From NCBI RefSeq assembly GCF_029852145.1, contig NC_079969.1:25722459-25786458 (forward strand): a stretch of DNA of 64,000 nucleotides, in the 5' to 3' direction. Below, in pieces: positions 34,501 through 49,776 of the stretch. The position numbers and the translations under genes were made by a program. Position 1 is the first letter of the stretch, and each line of letters starts with the position of its first letter. Source of the DNA: Microplitis mediator. Taxonomy: Eukaryota > Arthropoda > Insecta > Hymenoptera > Braconidae. The notes under the pieces were generated by a model. That model was not told the DNA's origin. It searched no databases and was given only the letters and a program-made list of their open reading frames with translations.

Positions 34501-35260
34501 GGAAATTTTATTTTACTCTTTCATTAATTTAAATGAAGTATTAGATGTCCACAAATGGAGCAGTGACCACCAATAGTACCTCCATTCTACCCTATACTAA
34601 AACGTAATATGAGTGTAAATGTAGCAGACAAGAAAATTTTTAAATTACATATAAAAAAATTAATCAATTAAATTGATACAATAAAAAAAAATGCATTTAC
34701 TGATTTTAGAATTTTTTTTGAAAAACAAAATTTTATTTCATGATTTTAAAGTTTTAAAAATTTTCAGATGTCCGCCAACTTTACTGTCACAAACGTAATA
34801 CATACTTTTGGTTTCTGAATTCAAACGCTACGCCGTCTTCAATTAATTGCTTAAGATTTTCTGTCAAACTGTTTAATTTTTCAGGTGACATTAAATTATC
34901 ATAATATGAAGGCAGGGATGAATTATCAATTATGTGCGTACGAGTGATATATTGAGCTTGAGGTAACTCGTTGTAATAAACACTGCCTTCATGAACCATA
35001 AGACATTTGAATCCCCAGTAACGCGGCATATTAACTTTTATTAATTTTTCCTCTGGAGTCGGAAGTTGTTTTACTTGCTCGTGCCAAAGTTCGAGTTTTC
35101 TTTGCCATCTCGGTACCACTGATATGTCTAAAATTGGAGGGTATACTGGACTTTTAACAGAGTCGGCAACATTTGATGTATCGCTTTGAGAATTTCTGAT
35201 ACATGTCACTACCGGCGAGTATTTAACACACGAGCGAGAATGAATTTTTATTAATAACAT
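31524..35260 (-). CDS. mRpS30: Mitochondrial ribosomal protein S30 (mL65, PDCD9)
   Basis: Four exons on the minus strand: 35260-34806, 33932-33331, 32210-31817 and 31734-31524, 553 aa. It is a metazoan-specific protein of the mitoribosome large subunit. The N-terminus is basic and hydroxylated (MLLIKIHSRSCVKYS), as expected for mitochondrial import. The C-terminal third, with ITYPLVNQMIITNGQYWSF, YQLNTTAV and KRNLCWITEP then GFNDEVIKNLIKF, aligns by eye with human MRPS30. The exon 1/2 junction (donor GTATGT, acceptor ATCCAG) is the least certain: it keeps phase, but the acceptor has little polypyrimidine and both edges of intron 1 abut MITEs. It is longer than human MRPS30 (439 aa), partly through a basic C-terminal extension ending KFAKTYYPK. 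Confidence 0.92.
32225..32410. repeat. GACGTTTCGTCAC dispersed repeat (copy in mRpS30 intron 2)
   Basis: It begins GATAACGTCCAGAATACGTAAATAT, contains AATTTATCACCGG and GACGTTTCGTCACTTTATTATTGTGAC, and ends ATTTGTTGATTATT. Further copies are at 52727-52845 (same orientation) and 54205-54330 (reverse). All three share the block order, which defines an element of about 180 bp or longer. Confidence 0.7.
32475..32710. repeat. Foldback repeat in mRpS30 intron 2
   Basis: Left arm TACAGTAAGCCTGCGGCA...TATCTTGTGTAAATTATTAATAAC pairs with right arm GTTATTAATAACTTACACAAGATA...GCCACAGGCTTACTGTA. The inner arms CTTATTTATCACAGCA and TGCTGTGATAAATAAG also pair. Total about 236 bp. Confidence 0.75.
32706..33240. 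repeat. CGGAGTGA-rich repeat with a nested element
   Basis: Many copies of CGGAGTGA/TCACTCCG in both orientations make a foldback repeat starting ACTGTATGCTGTAAAAAATTTTAAG-like and ending TTTTTAGTGCAG. It is split by the ATGTACC-type MITE at 32777-32988. A shorter relative (CTGTAAAAAATTGTCAGCGGATTC...) lies in the IMPDH intron at about 47975-48060. Confidence 0.6.
32777..32988. mobile_element. ATGTACC-type MITE nested in another repeat
   Basis: Its reverse complement matches 23980-24220 along its length, with TGTACCTGAAGATCGGAACG, TTATGTAATTTGACT, CTTAAGGGGTAGTT and TAGATTTTTTACTTTTCATTTCG-like blocks in the same order. It is inserted into the CGGAGTGA repeat of mRpS30 intron 2. Confidence 0.75.
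33955..34092. mobile_element. GGTAAGAGACC-type MITE at the mRpS30 exon 2 acceptor
   Basis: The ends GGTAAGAGACCCAATACTTGATCA and TGATTGGGTACTAGGTCTC pair, with ACTAGTACCCGATCACTCAT/GTGATCGAGCACTAGT inside: an about 138-bp hairpin. It begins about 23 bp from the proposed splice acceptor (33933). Relatives at 37075-37203 and 58223-58348 both sit beside CCCAAGTAG-type termini. Confidence 0.75.
34118..34594. mobile_element. GTAGGGTAGAGG-type MITE split by a TTAA-type MITE
   Basis: Outer ends AGGGTAGAGAGGTACC and GGTACCTCCATTCTACCCT-like are inverted. The element is interrupted at 34254-34493 by a TTAA-type foldback element. Relatives at 21911-22130 and 50331-50556 are uninterrupted at the same position. 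Confidence 0.8.
34254..34493. mobile_element. TTAA-type MITE nested in another MITE
   Basis: Begins GGACATTTTCAGACAATAC and ends GAGGCACTGTCTGAGAATACCC. Flanking TTAA at 34250-34253 and 34494-34497 is the target duplication: the uninterrupted relatives have CTA-TTAA-AA once at this site. It is shortened to 240 bp relative to the 488-bp copy at 1363-1850. Confidence 0.85.
34609..34790. mobile_element. hAT-type MITE beside the mRpS30 exon 1 donor
   Basis: Ends ATGAGTGTAAATGTAGCAGAC and GTCCGCCAACTTTACTGTCAC are roughly inverted. The direct repeat AAACGTAAT occurs on both sides (34600-34608 and 34791-34799). The right flank ends 7 bases from the exon boundary at 34806, so this element sits at the very start of intron 1. 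Confidence 0.75.
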
Positions 35261-35418
35261 TCTTATATTTATTTTATTTAAAAACTTTTAAAATTAATTT
35301 TTACTTTCATATATATCTATTTTGTTGATCATCAAAAATATCAAAAATAACCTGCCTACACTTTCAACATGTGATAAATTTTAAGCATAATCATAATAAT
35401 AAATATTTAAATTTTTAT

Positions 35419-35428
35419 GCGCATGTGC
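35419..35428. promoter_or_regulatory. NRF-1/Ewg-like site at the mRpS30/Pgi promoter
   Basis: GCGCATGTGC differs by one base from the NRF-1 core GCGCATGCGC. Nuclear genes for mitochondrial proteins are classical NRF-1 targets, which suits mRpS30. The adjacent MITE's direct repeat GTGCGCGAG overlaps its right half and recurs at 35624-35632. Confidence 0.4.
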
Positions 35429-35433
35429 GCGAG

Positions 35434-35623
35434 ATGAGTGTGAATGTAGCAGACGTCAGACAAATTTAAAATTATAAATAAATAGAGTAAATAATCAATC
35501 AAATAAAATTTTTAAAAAATGCGCATTTAAAAAATTTTAAAATTAATAAGTACATTTTTCAAAAATTATTTACTCTATTTATTCATAATTTTAAATTTGT
35601 CCGTCTGCTACATTCACACTCAT
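35434..35623. mobile_element. Near-intact hAT-type foldback MITE in a shared promoter
   Basis: The termini ATGAGTGTGAATGTAGCAGAC and GTCTGCTACATTCACACTCAT-type are almost perfect inverted repeats, and the element is a nearly symmetric 190-bp hairpin. The 9-bp word GTGCGCGAG abuts both ends (35425-35433, 35624-35632), compatible with an 8-bp target duplication plus one chance base. High symmetry and unchanged flanks suggest a recent insertion. Confidence 0.85.
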
Positions 35624-35844
35624 GTGCGCGAGATTTAAAAAAAGACGTCAATTTCTGTAAAAAATTAAATGAAAATTCGCCCTGAAGTGAACGTGATTAT
35701 TGTCATGCTCAGAGCAGCAGTTCTTATAAACTTTTGAAGGACAACCGAGGACAGAAGTTCCGAAATTAATTCGAAAAGTCCAAGTTCGTGATAATCATAA
35801 ATAATCGAAATTTAAATAAGTAATAAGTAATAAAATATAAGAAG

Positions 35845-40019
<4,175 letters not shown>

Positions 40020-41705
40020 GAAAAATATTTGATTTTATTGTTAAACTAGAATCATAGTTATAAATTTATTATTTAATTTTGTTATCAGCAATAATTATTA
40101 TTATACAGGTCTACAAATTATCTATTCATATACATTTTATACATATATAAAAATCATTTATTTTTCCTGTATTATTTTTACATACAGACTTTAAATAAGA
40201 AAAAAGAAAAATTATTTATACTGAAGATCCTTAGAAAATATAATAGAAAAAATTGCTGCCATAAAATATACATTTTAAAAAATAATAAATATTTTTTATC
40301 GAATCTTATGTAATTAATAAATAATGCATGATAATTTAAGTAATAAATGTCATTAGTCACTACTCATTGTATGTAATTTTGTTCTGTGTATGTATAATCT
40401 AATTATATATAATCATACATATATGCTTTGAAATTAAAACAGAAACTTAGCGCGGCAAAATTATCGACTATGCTTACAAGACTTTATTATAAAGTATAAT
40501 AATTACTCTTGTTATTTAATTTAATTTTTTTCCAACAAGAGTAGGAAATATGCTAGAATATTTACATATTTTATAGCAAAGTATGACAAGCATTAGATTT
40601 TACTTACCTAACTTTTAATTACTCACTAAAAATTTAAATATCAACAGTTTGATGATAAAAAAAAATGATTTTGTTTTCGGTACCCAAATAGACGACCAAC
40701 CCAAGTAGAATAGACGCAACTTTAAGATGTCATAATGATGTCTTTGAAAAGGATAAGACAAATTTTTTTTTGTCCCAAGCCAAGTTTTTTTCATATAAAT
40801 TTGTCCCAGAAGTCATGGGAAATTTGTCTTCTTTTTTCCGTCTTAAAAAAGTCGTTTCAATTAAAAAACCGTTTAGATGATTCATTAGTAATTCACTTTT
40901 TGTCATCACTTGTGTCAAATCTTTTTAAGCAGATATTTTTTCAGTGATGTAAATTTCTGATCGCTTTGTCTACATTTTGGTGCCTTGATAGGTGAAAAAA
41001 CAGCCTCAAAACTGACATCTTATAAATATCATAAAGCCAAGTGTCCTACTTGGGAAGAGACGACAAAAAGTAAATTACAAATAATGGCCACGTAAGTCAT
41101 CTAAACAAATTTTTAGTTGAAATGATTTTTTGAAGACGAAAAAAGAAGACAAATTTCCTGTATGTCTTATTCATATAAAAAAATTTGGCTTTGAGAAAAA
41201 AAAAATATGTCTTGTCCTTTTCAAAGACATATTAAAGTCGTTTCTACTCTACTTCGGTAAACGCATTATATTTGTTACCTATTATTTTTAAATTTATTAT
41301 TGCGCGCCATAAGCGCGAATGTGCTTACGGTTTTCTATGTGCGTCTTAAATCAATTAGTCATTTCTGATCTGAACGTTTCGCGCATATTAATTAAAAACG
41401 TATTCACATCTCGCCATACAATATTGGATTCTTTATATATATAAATATATATCTTAGAATTAAAAAATATAAAATAACAATATTTTTTTTTAAAATTTTA
41501 TTTTTTCAAAAATTACTTTGGGATTCAAATAAAATCCTCCGTAAAAATAAAAGAAAACAGTTCAATATCCTAGAATTATACAAAATATATATACCTATAT
41601 ATTTTTGTATGAATGTAAAAAAGAGGGGGAAGAGATGTAGTGTGATTTGTGTCGATTGACGCAAAAAAAATAATTTCCATAAGTTGTAAAATAAAAACAA
41701 TAAAA
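40020..41705. other. Intergenic region, Pgi to DOLK
   Basis: AT-rich DNA with no gene. Its centre is a CCCAAGTAG-type foldback element (40700-41256). The last 300 bp before the DOLK start include a short GC-rich patch, ATTGCGCGCCATAAGCGCGAATG (about 41299-41321), the best promoter candidate for DOLK. Confidence 0.5.
40700..41256. mobile_element. CCCAAGTAG-type foldback element, best copy (557 bp)
   Basis: The left end CCCAAGTAGAATAGACGCAA... and right end ...GTTTCTACTCTACTTCGG are inverted, and pairing extends over at least 70 bp, through AGATGTCATAATGATGTCTTTG and CAAAGACATATTAAAG-type blocks, AAGTCATGGGAAATTTGTC and its inverse. No coding capacity. Confidence 0.8.
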
Positions 41706-44700
41706 ATGTTTACGATGTCATACAATTCTATTGAAGCAAAAATATTACGAAATTTAGAAAAAAGTAATATAGTACATCGGTAATAATATATATTATTTTT
41801 TTAAGTATTATTGTAAAAATAATCAAACTTAACCTCAACTGTTTTTTTATTACTAATCATTTTTTGTAAATTTAAAAAAAATACCTTTAGTTTTTTTAAA
41901 TTATTTAAATTTTACAGACAGCAGTCAGGCACAGGACTATGGCTAGGATTGCTAATTGGTATCTGTGCTTTGATTACATTAATAAAAGAGGATAATAGTT
42001 ATTCAGAAATATGTTTACTCAATGGAATAACAGGATTCGGATTAATTATGAGCTGTATTTGTTTAATATTTCAACTGTACATGGGTACAACATCTAGTAA
42101 AGATTTTCAGTTGTTATATTTTTTACCAGCGGTTTTAACATCGATGTTATATTTACTCTGGGCAGATAAAGGTACATATTTATTTATGTTTAATTACACG
42201 ATTTAAAAATTTAAAATTTTTGCGTTGACTACTAACAATAACTGTAATATTGTGTTATTTTTTTGTTTATTTATCATTAATTTCAGGTTTACTGGTAAGT
42301 GTGTCATGGGGTTTAGGAGTTGGAACTTTGAGTACCTGGGGAGTGTTACAGCTTATGAGTTACTTACCAGGATGTTTAACATTAGGTGAATGTATTACTA
42401 TAATGCATGGAATTATATTATTTCTTTTATCGAGTGGAACAAATTTACCTTTAAGATATCATTTGCCACCTTTGCATGATGATGATATTGCAACGACTAT
42501 TTTACAGGTGAGAAATTTATTTTATACTAGCATTGAAAGATTTTTTAAAATTTTGTATTCATCAATTTGAAAAGAAAAAAAAACTTAATTTAAAAACACT
42601 GCACGGAGAAAGATGTTGGCTCGCAACCTAGCAATTTTTATTATGCTGTCGACCAAACTTGAAACAAAAAGGGAAGCATCCAAAAAATTATTGTGCTCAT
42701 ACGAAAAGTTCTTATGCTGTATGACAACACTTACTACGCGCGAGAAACTTATCGATAAGATTTAATAACAATTACTTTCATACATTATAATGATTGTGAT
42801 GCTGCATAATAATTTTTTATAAGAGCATAATAAATTTTTGGATGCCTCACTCTGTTTCAATTTTGGTCGACAGCATAATAAAAAAATCCGGTTTTCACGA
42901 CGAGTCGATTTTAGAGCACAACCTCTCCCGTTGTCGCGTCCGAGGCGTGCAATTGTTACGTTTTGAGCCAACATTTTTCTCCGTGTGCAAGTCATCAGTT
43001 TGGATAATTGGCCCTCATTAAGAAAGATGATTTGAAATGATTCAAAACAATTTGAAATGATTTAAAACAATTTGAATCGACTAATATATAGATATACACT
43101 TAGTATGGATTAAACAATTTTTCTTAATCAGGGAGACACTTTTTACACGTTTTAAGGTGTGGTAATTTTTCTATAAGAGTCCATGTAAATTTAATGCAGC
43201 GTTTAGAGAACTTTCTAGAGAGAAAAGGGCTTATAATTTTTATTTTAGTACAAATTGTTTTGGAGATTTATTTTAAAGCTCGAAATTTTAAAAAAATTTA
43301 AAAAGTCCAAAGGGCATGTAATTCAAGTCATGTGTCCTCTAGGCTTTCAAATTTTTTTTTTTAAATTTTTTGCTCTACAATAAGACTATCCGACAATTGG
43401 CAATGAAAAAAAAAATGATATGCCCTTTTGGCTCTCGGAAGATTAGAATTTTTAAACCGAAAGAAGAAAAATTTTTAAGAATTTTTTTTTTTTTAAATTG
43501 AATTGTGATTTTTAATATCAATTATTTTTTTATTTTTCAGGTCGGAATTATTTACGTCGGATTGTTATGTTTAATTTGCACCTTTTATCCTAAATCACGT
43601 TCAGCTAATTTTTTTTATCCAATAGCTTTTGGAATTTTACTAATTGTCGTGATCCCAGTGTTACATATTTTATTGGATCAAAGTCCCTTGTTGTGGATGT
43701 TATTTTTTGTATTCGGAAGTTTCAGAAAAGTAAGTAGAAAAAAAGAATCTGGACAACGGTTTACCCTGTGGGCCAGCTCCAAAACTTCCCGCTCTTCGAG
43801 CTCGAGAACGTTATTATTGGTAAACTTTTAAGCTCTTCGAGCTCAAAAAACGGCTGGACAAAAAATATACACATTTTGCTGAAAACTATTAACTTCCCTT
43901 TTTTCGAAAATTTTCATAGCGGGAAGTTTAAAAATAAAACCATTACCAATATTATTACTTAATAAATAAAAAAATATTATTATTGACTTTTTTTTTACTC
44001 TCATTATTTTAGATAGCTTTGATAATGTATTGGAGTGTGTGTTTGCTGATAGCCATAATTATCATCACTCGTCAAATATTATCCGATTCATCAGCTAGTA
44101 CAATAGAGCGAAAAACTTTTCACATTTTATCAGTTTTAGTGTACACCCCAGGATTAATATGGGAACCAACATTACTTTATCTTGCGAGTGGAATTATTAT
44201 GGGATTATTTATGATGCTTGAGGTATTACAGTATAAATAATAGGGATGTGCGAATCGAATTTTCGAATTTGATATTTAATAATTATAATTTAAGCGTTTA
44301 ATTTCATAAATATAATAATTATTTTCAGTTAATGCGATTGATAAACTTACCGCCGATGAATAAAATATTACAACTCGGATTTTCAGCATTTGTAGATGAA
44401 AAAGATTCATTAATTTCGTTAACTCCATTGTATCTTCATATTGGTGTGTCATTCCCTTTATGGATGCCATCAAGTAATATCGAATTATTACCTCTAATGA
44501 GTGGTATGATCGTATTAGGTATTGGTGATTCAGCAGCTAGTTTTATTGGCAGTAAATACGGAAAACATAAATGGCCAGGAACTTCTAAAACACTAGAGGG
44601 TACCGTTGCCTGTATTTTAAGTCAATTATTATTCATCTACGGACTCGCTGTAATCGGTAAGTTCCTATTAAGTTTAACTATTTTATTTTTACTGTTAAAT

Positions 44701-44858
44701 CAATAACCATTTAAATTTAATTAGGACTAGTCTCTGGTGGATTGGCTCTGATAAAAAGTACTCTAGCAGTTATTGCAGTATCAATAATCGAAGCACAAAC
44801 GAATCAAGTTGATAATCTCGCTCTACCTCTTCTTCTATATATTTTTTTGATATTATAA
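41706..44858 (+). CDS. Dolk: Dolichol kinase
   Basis: Seven exons: 41706-41779, 41918-42171, 42287-42507, 43541-43729, 44013-44222, 44329-44656 and 44725-44858, 469 aa. It phosphorylates dolichol with CTP in the ER membrane, the last step of dolichyl phosphate synthesis for N-glycosylation. The protein is almost entirely hydrophobic, with many predicted transmembrane segments. The conserved C-terminal kinase block is present: IERKTFHILSVLVY, FVDEKDS, LGIGDSAASFIGSKYGKHKW, PGTSKTLEGT and the end EAQTNQVDNLALPL. The human enzyme (538 aa) is longer at the N-terminal half. All junctions keep phase. Introns 3 and 4 contain repeat insertions. Confidence 0.95.
42600..42992. mobile_element. Foldback element in DOLK intron 3
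   Basis: The ends CACGGAGAAAGATGTTGGCTC and GAGCCAACATTTTTCTCCGTG are inverted, as are ATTATGCTGTCGACCAAA and TTTGGTCGACAGCATAAT, and GGATGCCTC/AAGCATCC blocks. The right half carries about 80 bp of less AT-rich sequence absent from the left half. Related through GACCAAACTTGAAAC to the GBA1 intron 3 repeat. Confidence 0.75.
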
Positions 44859-47562
44859 ATATTTTTATATTTTTATTTTTTATCTAGAAAAAAAGAAAAC
44901 TTAATTGATTGTTTAGTTTTTATAACTAGATCAAAAACAAAGTGATCGTACTAAAATAGTTTTGGTTGTTATAGTTTAATATATTATTGATAATTGATAT
45001 TTTAAGTAATATCTGGAAATAATTGTAAAGTTTACAGTGCCTTAGGATACACTTCAGCATGGCATCGATAAATTTATTTAACAAATTAACTATAAGATTA
45101 ATTTTATATGTTCCTTATTAAATTTTTTTATCTTTTTAATAGAATTATTATTAATAAAAATAGTCATTTTTTTAATTCCAGCCAACAACGGTTCATAAAT
45201 ATTGATATATTTAATTATTGTAAGTTAATATAACAGTTTTTATTATATGTGTAAATTTAATTTAACTCGTATATTTAGTACTAATGTTTATGGGATATTA
45301 CCATTGCATTCCTACAAATTAATGTAAGCTACTTTTTCTAAAACAATGAATATTTTTATCTTATCAAATATTAATTATACTAAACCATTTTATGAAATAT
45401 TTTTTTACATAAATAAAAAATAACAATATATTAATAAAAAAGTTGAACGATTATTTTCATGGGATTCTAAACAATTTATTTATTGCACAACCTTTGATCA
45501 GTCTAATATATATATATATTATATATATTTCGTAGACACATCGTGAAATTAGACATTTCATGAACTGCAGACAGATCCTGTAACAGTAATTCTGTTTCAC
45601 GAAGTGACTAATAAAAATTTTTAGGCATTTCATGAAATACAACAGGGCTTCAGACAGACCGTGTAATGTTGCAGAATTACATGAAATGTCTAATGGCAGT
45701 ATTGCTGATTGTGTAATGTCTTGGAGTGATAGATGTGAATGCGGATTAAATGAAAAAGCTAATTAAATTTTATTTATTAATACATGTTAAGCTAGCATGG
45801 TATCGACAGTTTCTTTTACGGGATGAAATCGGCATAATACTCTGTTATCTTTGAGGGAAGCTGTTAAATCTGCAGCAGTGGACAGAGATACTTTCAATGC
45901 TAGTGTAGAGCTTCGGACATGCAATGCACAACTGAAAGGTGTGCTTGGAAAAAACAAACGTGTTATGTAATAGTCGATGTCAATTCCATATCTAGTATAC
46001 GTATAATATTTTCGTCTAGGTTATTCAAATAATATTCTTTTCTTTCTTTTCTCATTATTACTATCTGAAAATTTACTAATTAGAACGTTGATTTATTAGA
46101 CTGATTCAAAAAGTCGACGATTTCTTTTTCGAAAACTATATGGAAAATATTGTTCAAGACGAAAAAAAAAATACTGCCAAAGTTTGAGCTCTTAATATTA
46201 ATATTAACAACCGGCTCATCACAATTTTCAATTTCCTAATTAAATAACATGGAAAAAATTTTATTTAAAGTGAAATTTTCTCGCTCATCAGCGAATCAGT
46301 TTATCGTAAAAATCAATGAATTGATGTTGGAAATTGAAGGCTCTACAAAAAGATCTCTTATTATTTTTTGATAAATTTAATTTTTCAAAAGTTATTCAAA
46401 GTTTAATTCATTGTAAATTTTAGTATTATTTTACTTTTCCAGCGAAACTATCAGACTTATCGTAAAATGCTATGAGATCTATTTTGTAAATTATTTCATT
46501 TTCTACAACTTATTTTTTACAAAGTTCTCCAAATTTTTTAAGTTATTTGCATTTAAATGTCAATTCGTTCCAAGAAATCATATTCTGACTGATATTAATG
46601 CAACTAAGTAAAGAACTTTCAAAAATTTTGGAAATTTTGAAATAAATAATTTATAGAAAGTAAAATGATCTATATGTATATTATGTATATATTTTTATTT
46701 ACATTTATATATGTACCTATATAGAGAGAGAAGAATTTAAATATTTAAAAATTTGCGCTATAAAATTAACAATATTTTGAGTGTAAATTTGAAAAATTTA
46801 TGCTAACCTTTAACCTCTCATTAATTATGACAAAAAATATATAAATATATCTGAAAACTAATTAAAAATTATGAATATGAAGTTTAAAAAATGATGAAAA
46901 TTTAATTATAATTTTATGAGTATACAGATTATATTTATTATTTTTATGCAAAAATAATAATTTAATTAGTGATGAGTGTGAATGAGCAGACATCAGACAA
47001 ATTCAAAATAATTAAAAAAATAATATTTATAAAAAATGCACTTATTAATTTCAAAATTTTTTAAATGCGCATTTTTTTAAAAATTTAATTTGATTAATTA
47101 TTTACTCTATTCATTTATAATTTTAAATTTGTAATTTAAATAGTAGGAAATAAAAAATTTTTTAGTTACACTATTTATTGTTATGTGGCGCAGCAATCGT
47201 ATTACAATAATAATAATAATAGTTTTAACTACACGAAGTATTCATGATCTATAAAAGTGATGTGCGCAATGTGCATTCGGTCACTTTGCCGAAGTATCTT
47301 GTGAAGTGAATACCTGGCGCTGAATTAAACGAACCACGTGTTAATAAAATATTAATAATTTAAAAAAAATAACTTATTTTAACTCAATTGACTGCAGTTA
47401 CAATCGATACAATTATTATTTTATAGAAAATAACGACAAGAATAATTAATAATTATTTCACTTCAAAAATTTTAATTAGTAAATTGAGTATTTAAAAACT
47501 AATAAAAAGTTTAATAAAAAAAAAAAAAAGCATCTGTGTGATAATATAGTAAAATAAATATA
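44859..47562. other. Intergenic region, DOLK to IMPDH
   Basis: No gene is supported. About 45525-45710 contains inverted ACATTTCATGAA/TTCATGAAATG words and reads as a foldback relic. About 46973-47130 is a truncated hAT-type MITE (GATGAGTGTGAATGAGCAGACATCAGAC...). The stretch 47225-47345 is less AT-rich (GTGATGTGCGCAATGTGC...) and probably holds the IMPDH transcription start. Confidence 0.45.
46973..47130. mobile_element. Truncated hAT-type MITE
   Basis: The left terminus GATGAGTGTGAATGAGCAGACATCAGAC and the internal hairpin (AATGCACTTATTAATTTC, AAATGCGCATTTTTT) match 35434-35623, but the right terminus is missing. Confidence 0.55.
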
Positions 47563-49776
47563 ATGGATAACAATAAAGCTGGTCAAGAGAAACCTGGAGA
47601 TATCGAGCTCCCAGATGATGGTCTATCAGCTGCTAAATTATTTGCAGCCGGCGAGGGGTTAACGTACAATGATTTTATAATTCTGCCTGGTTATATTGAC
47701 TTTGTTGCTGATCAAGTTGATCTGGTGTCTCCGCTGACGAAAAAAATTACTCTGAAAGTGCCGTTGGTGTCGTCGCCGATGGACACAGTTACGGAGTCAG
47801 ACATGGCCATTGCGATGGCTTTGTCTGGTGGGATTGGAATAATTCATCATAATTGCACTCCTGAGTACCAGGCTTCTGAAGTCCACAAGGTAAATTATTT
47901 ATTTTATTTAAAATGTGATAACTGCTGCACAAATATTTTTACAGATGTTTGATATTTGCGCAACGTTTGATTCACTGTAAAAAATTGTCAGCGGATTCGA
48001 AGTGATTACGGATTTTATTTAAATCCGCATTCACTTCGATTTTGAGTTTTAGTATTAAAATCATGGTGGCCACATTTCTCTGTAAAACCTGGAAATATCA
48101 GGGGATTGTAAATATACTGGGAAATTCAGGGAATTTCATCAAAAAGCTGAAAAAATTTTTACTTTCTTTTCTTTTGACTGAAAAAATCCGATTATTTTTT
48201 TTTTTATCTGTCAAAACTTTTCAAAAAGTGGCGCGGCGCGAATGCGATTGTAATATCATCTTGAAAAAAAAAAACTAGTAAAAATTGATTCCAATAGCAA
48301 AAAAATGAAGCAGTTAGAATTGAAAAAGCTGTTAGAAAAAAATAGTCTTAGTTAAAACCAATCGTCAGGAAATTCAAGCTGTTAACATGCATATTGATAA
48401 GTTAAAAAACCAAAAACATTAAAAGTATTGAACTAATAAGTTTCACTGTATTTATTATTCGCGTACTTGATTAATATTTTATTACGGTGCAGTGACTCAA
48501 AATTAATTAATTAATTTTTTATTTTTTACAGGTAAAAAAATACAAACACGGATTTATTCGGGATCCGGTGGTTTTTTCACCGAATCACACGGTGAGAGAT
48601 GTGCTGAATGTTAAAGCCGAACACGGTTTTTGCGGTGTACCCATCACAGAAAGTGGTAAAATTGGTGGTAAATTGGTTGGTATTGTCACGTCTCGAGATA
48701 TTGATTTCTTGGAGGATTCACCTAGTCAGCAAAATTTAAAGCTTGGGACGGTAATGACAAAACTTGAAAATCTTATAACTGCAAAATCCGGTGTGACATT
48801 GCAAGAGGCAAATTTAATTTTGGAAAAATCTAAAAAAGGTAAATTGCCAATTGTAAATGACAAAGGCGAGCTGGTGTCCTTGATGGCGCGAACGGATTTG
48901 AAGAAAAATCGTAGCTATCCAAATGCCAGCAAAGATGAGAATAAGCAGTTACTGGTTGGCGCGGCTATTGGGACAAGAAGTACTGATCGGGAGAGGCTTA
49001 AATTATTAGCGGCTGCAGGTGTTGATGTGATTGTTCTTGATTCATCACAGGGTAATTCACTCTTTCAAATAGAAATGATTAAATACATAAAAGCAGAGTA
49101 TCCAGAGCTACAAATAGTTGCGGGTAATGTTGTTACAACGATGCAGGCGAAAAGTTTAATTGAAGCTGGCGCTGACGGACTACGTGTTGGTATGGGATGC
49201 GGATCTATTTGCATTACTCAAGAAGTTATGGCTGTTGGACGCCCACAAGCTACTGCTGTTTATAAAGTCAGCGAGTATGCTCGTAAATTTGATGTCCCAG
49301 TAATTGCAGACGGTGGAATCCAATCTCTTGGACATATCATCAAAGCACTCAGTCTTGGTGCAAGTACAGTAATGATGGGATCATTATTGGCTGGAACTTC
49401 AGAAGCACCTGGTGAATACTTCTTCAGTGACGGTGTCCGCTTGAAAAAATACCGCGGCATGGGATCCCTCGAGGCTATGAATAAAAAAGACGCCAAAGGT
49501 TCAGCAATGGATCGTTATTTCCACAATGAAATGGACAAAATGAAGGTCGCCCAAGGTGTCAGTGGATCCATCGTCGACAAAGGCAGTGTTTTAAAATTCT
49601 TACCGTATCTGCAGTGTGGTATAAAACACGGATGTCAAGATATCGGGGCCAAATCCCTTTCAACTCTTCGATCATTAACATACAGCGGAGAACTTAGATT
49701 CGAGAGAAGGACACCTTCAGCACAGCAAGAAGGCAATGTACACGGTCTCTTTTCATACGAAAAAAGACTTTATTAA
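47563..49776 (+). CDS. ras: Inosine-5'-monophosphate dehydrogenase
   Basis: Two coding exons, 47563-47889 and 48532-49776, 523 aa (human 514). It oxidises IMP to XMP with NAD+, the committed step of guanine nucleotide synthesis; the Drosophila orthologue is raspberry. The beta/alpha barrel starts at LTYNDFIILPG. Two CBS domains are inserted at about residues 118-240 (VFSPNHTVRDVL..., KGKLPIVNDKGEL). The catalytic loop GMGCGSICITQE carries nucleophile Cys336 (human Cys331). ADGGIQSLGHI and the flap, then SGELRFERRT and the terminal SYEKRLY, complete the enzyme. GTAAAT donor and TTTTTTACAG acceptor join in phase 0. A non-coding 5' exon is possible. Confidence 0.97.

Larger units (their letters stand above)
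35261..35844. other. Head-to-head promoter region, mRpS30 / Pgi
   Basis: Only 584 bp separate the two start codons. An NRF-1-like site GCGCATGTGC (35419-35428) lies about 160 bp from the mRpS30 ATG. The middle third is a hAT-type MITE (35434-35623). The part from about 35690 to 35844 is less AT-rich and is probably the Pgi 5' UTR. Confidence 0.6.

Noticed and set aside
42297..42301. Possible splice donor GTAAGT shortly after the DOLK exon 3 start
   Set aside because: Using it would remove the conserved hydrophobic segment VSVSWGLGVG, while the downstream donor at 42508 keeps phase and homology.
48042..48278. 78-codon frame inside the IMPDH intron
   Set aside because: Low-complexity, overlaps a CGGAGTGA-type repeat relic, and IMPDH splices cleanly across it.
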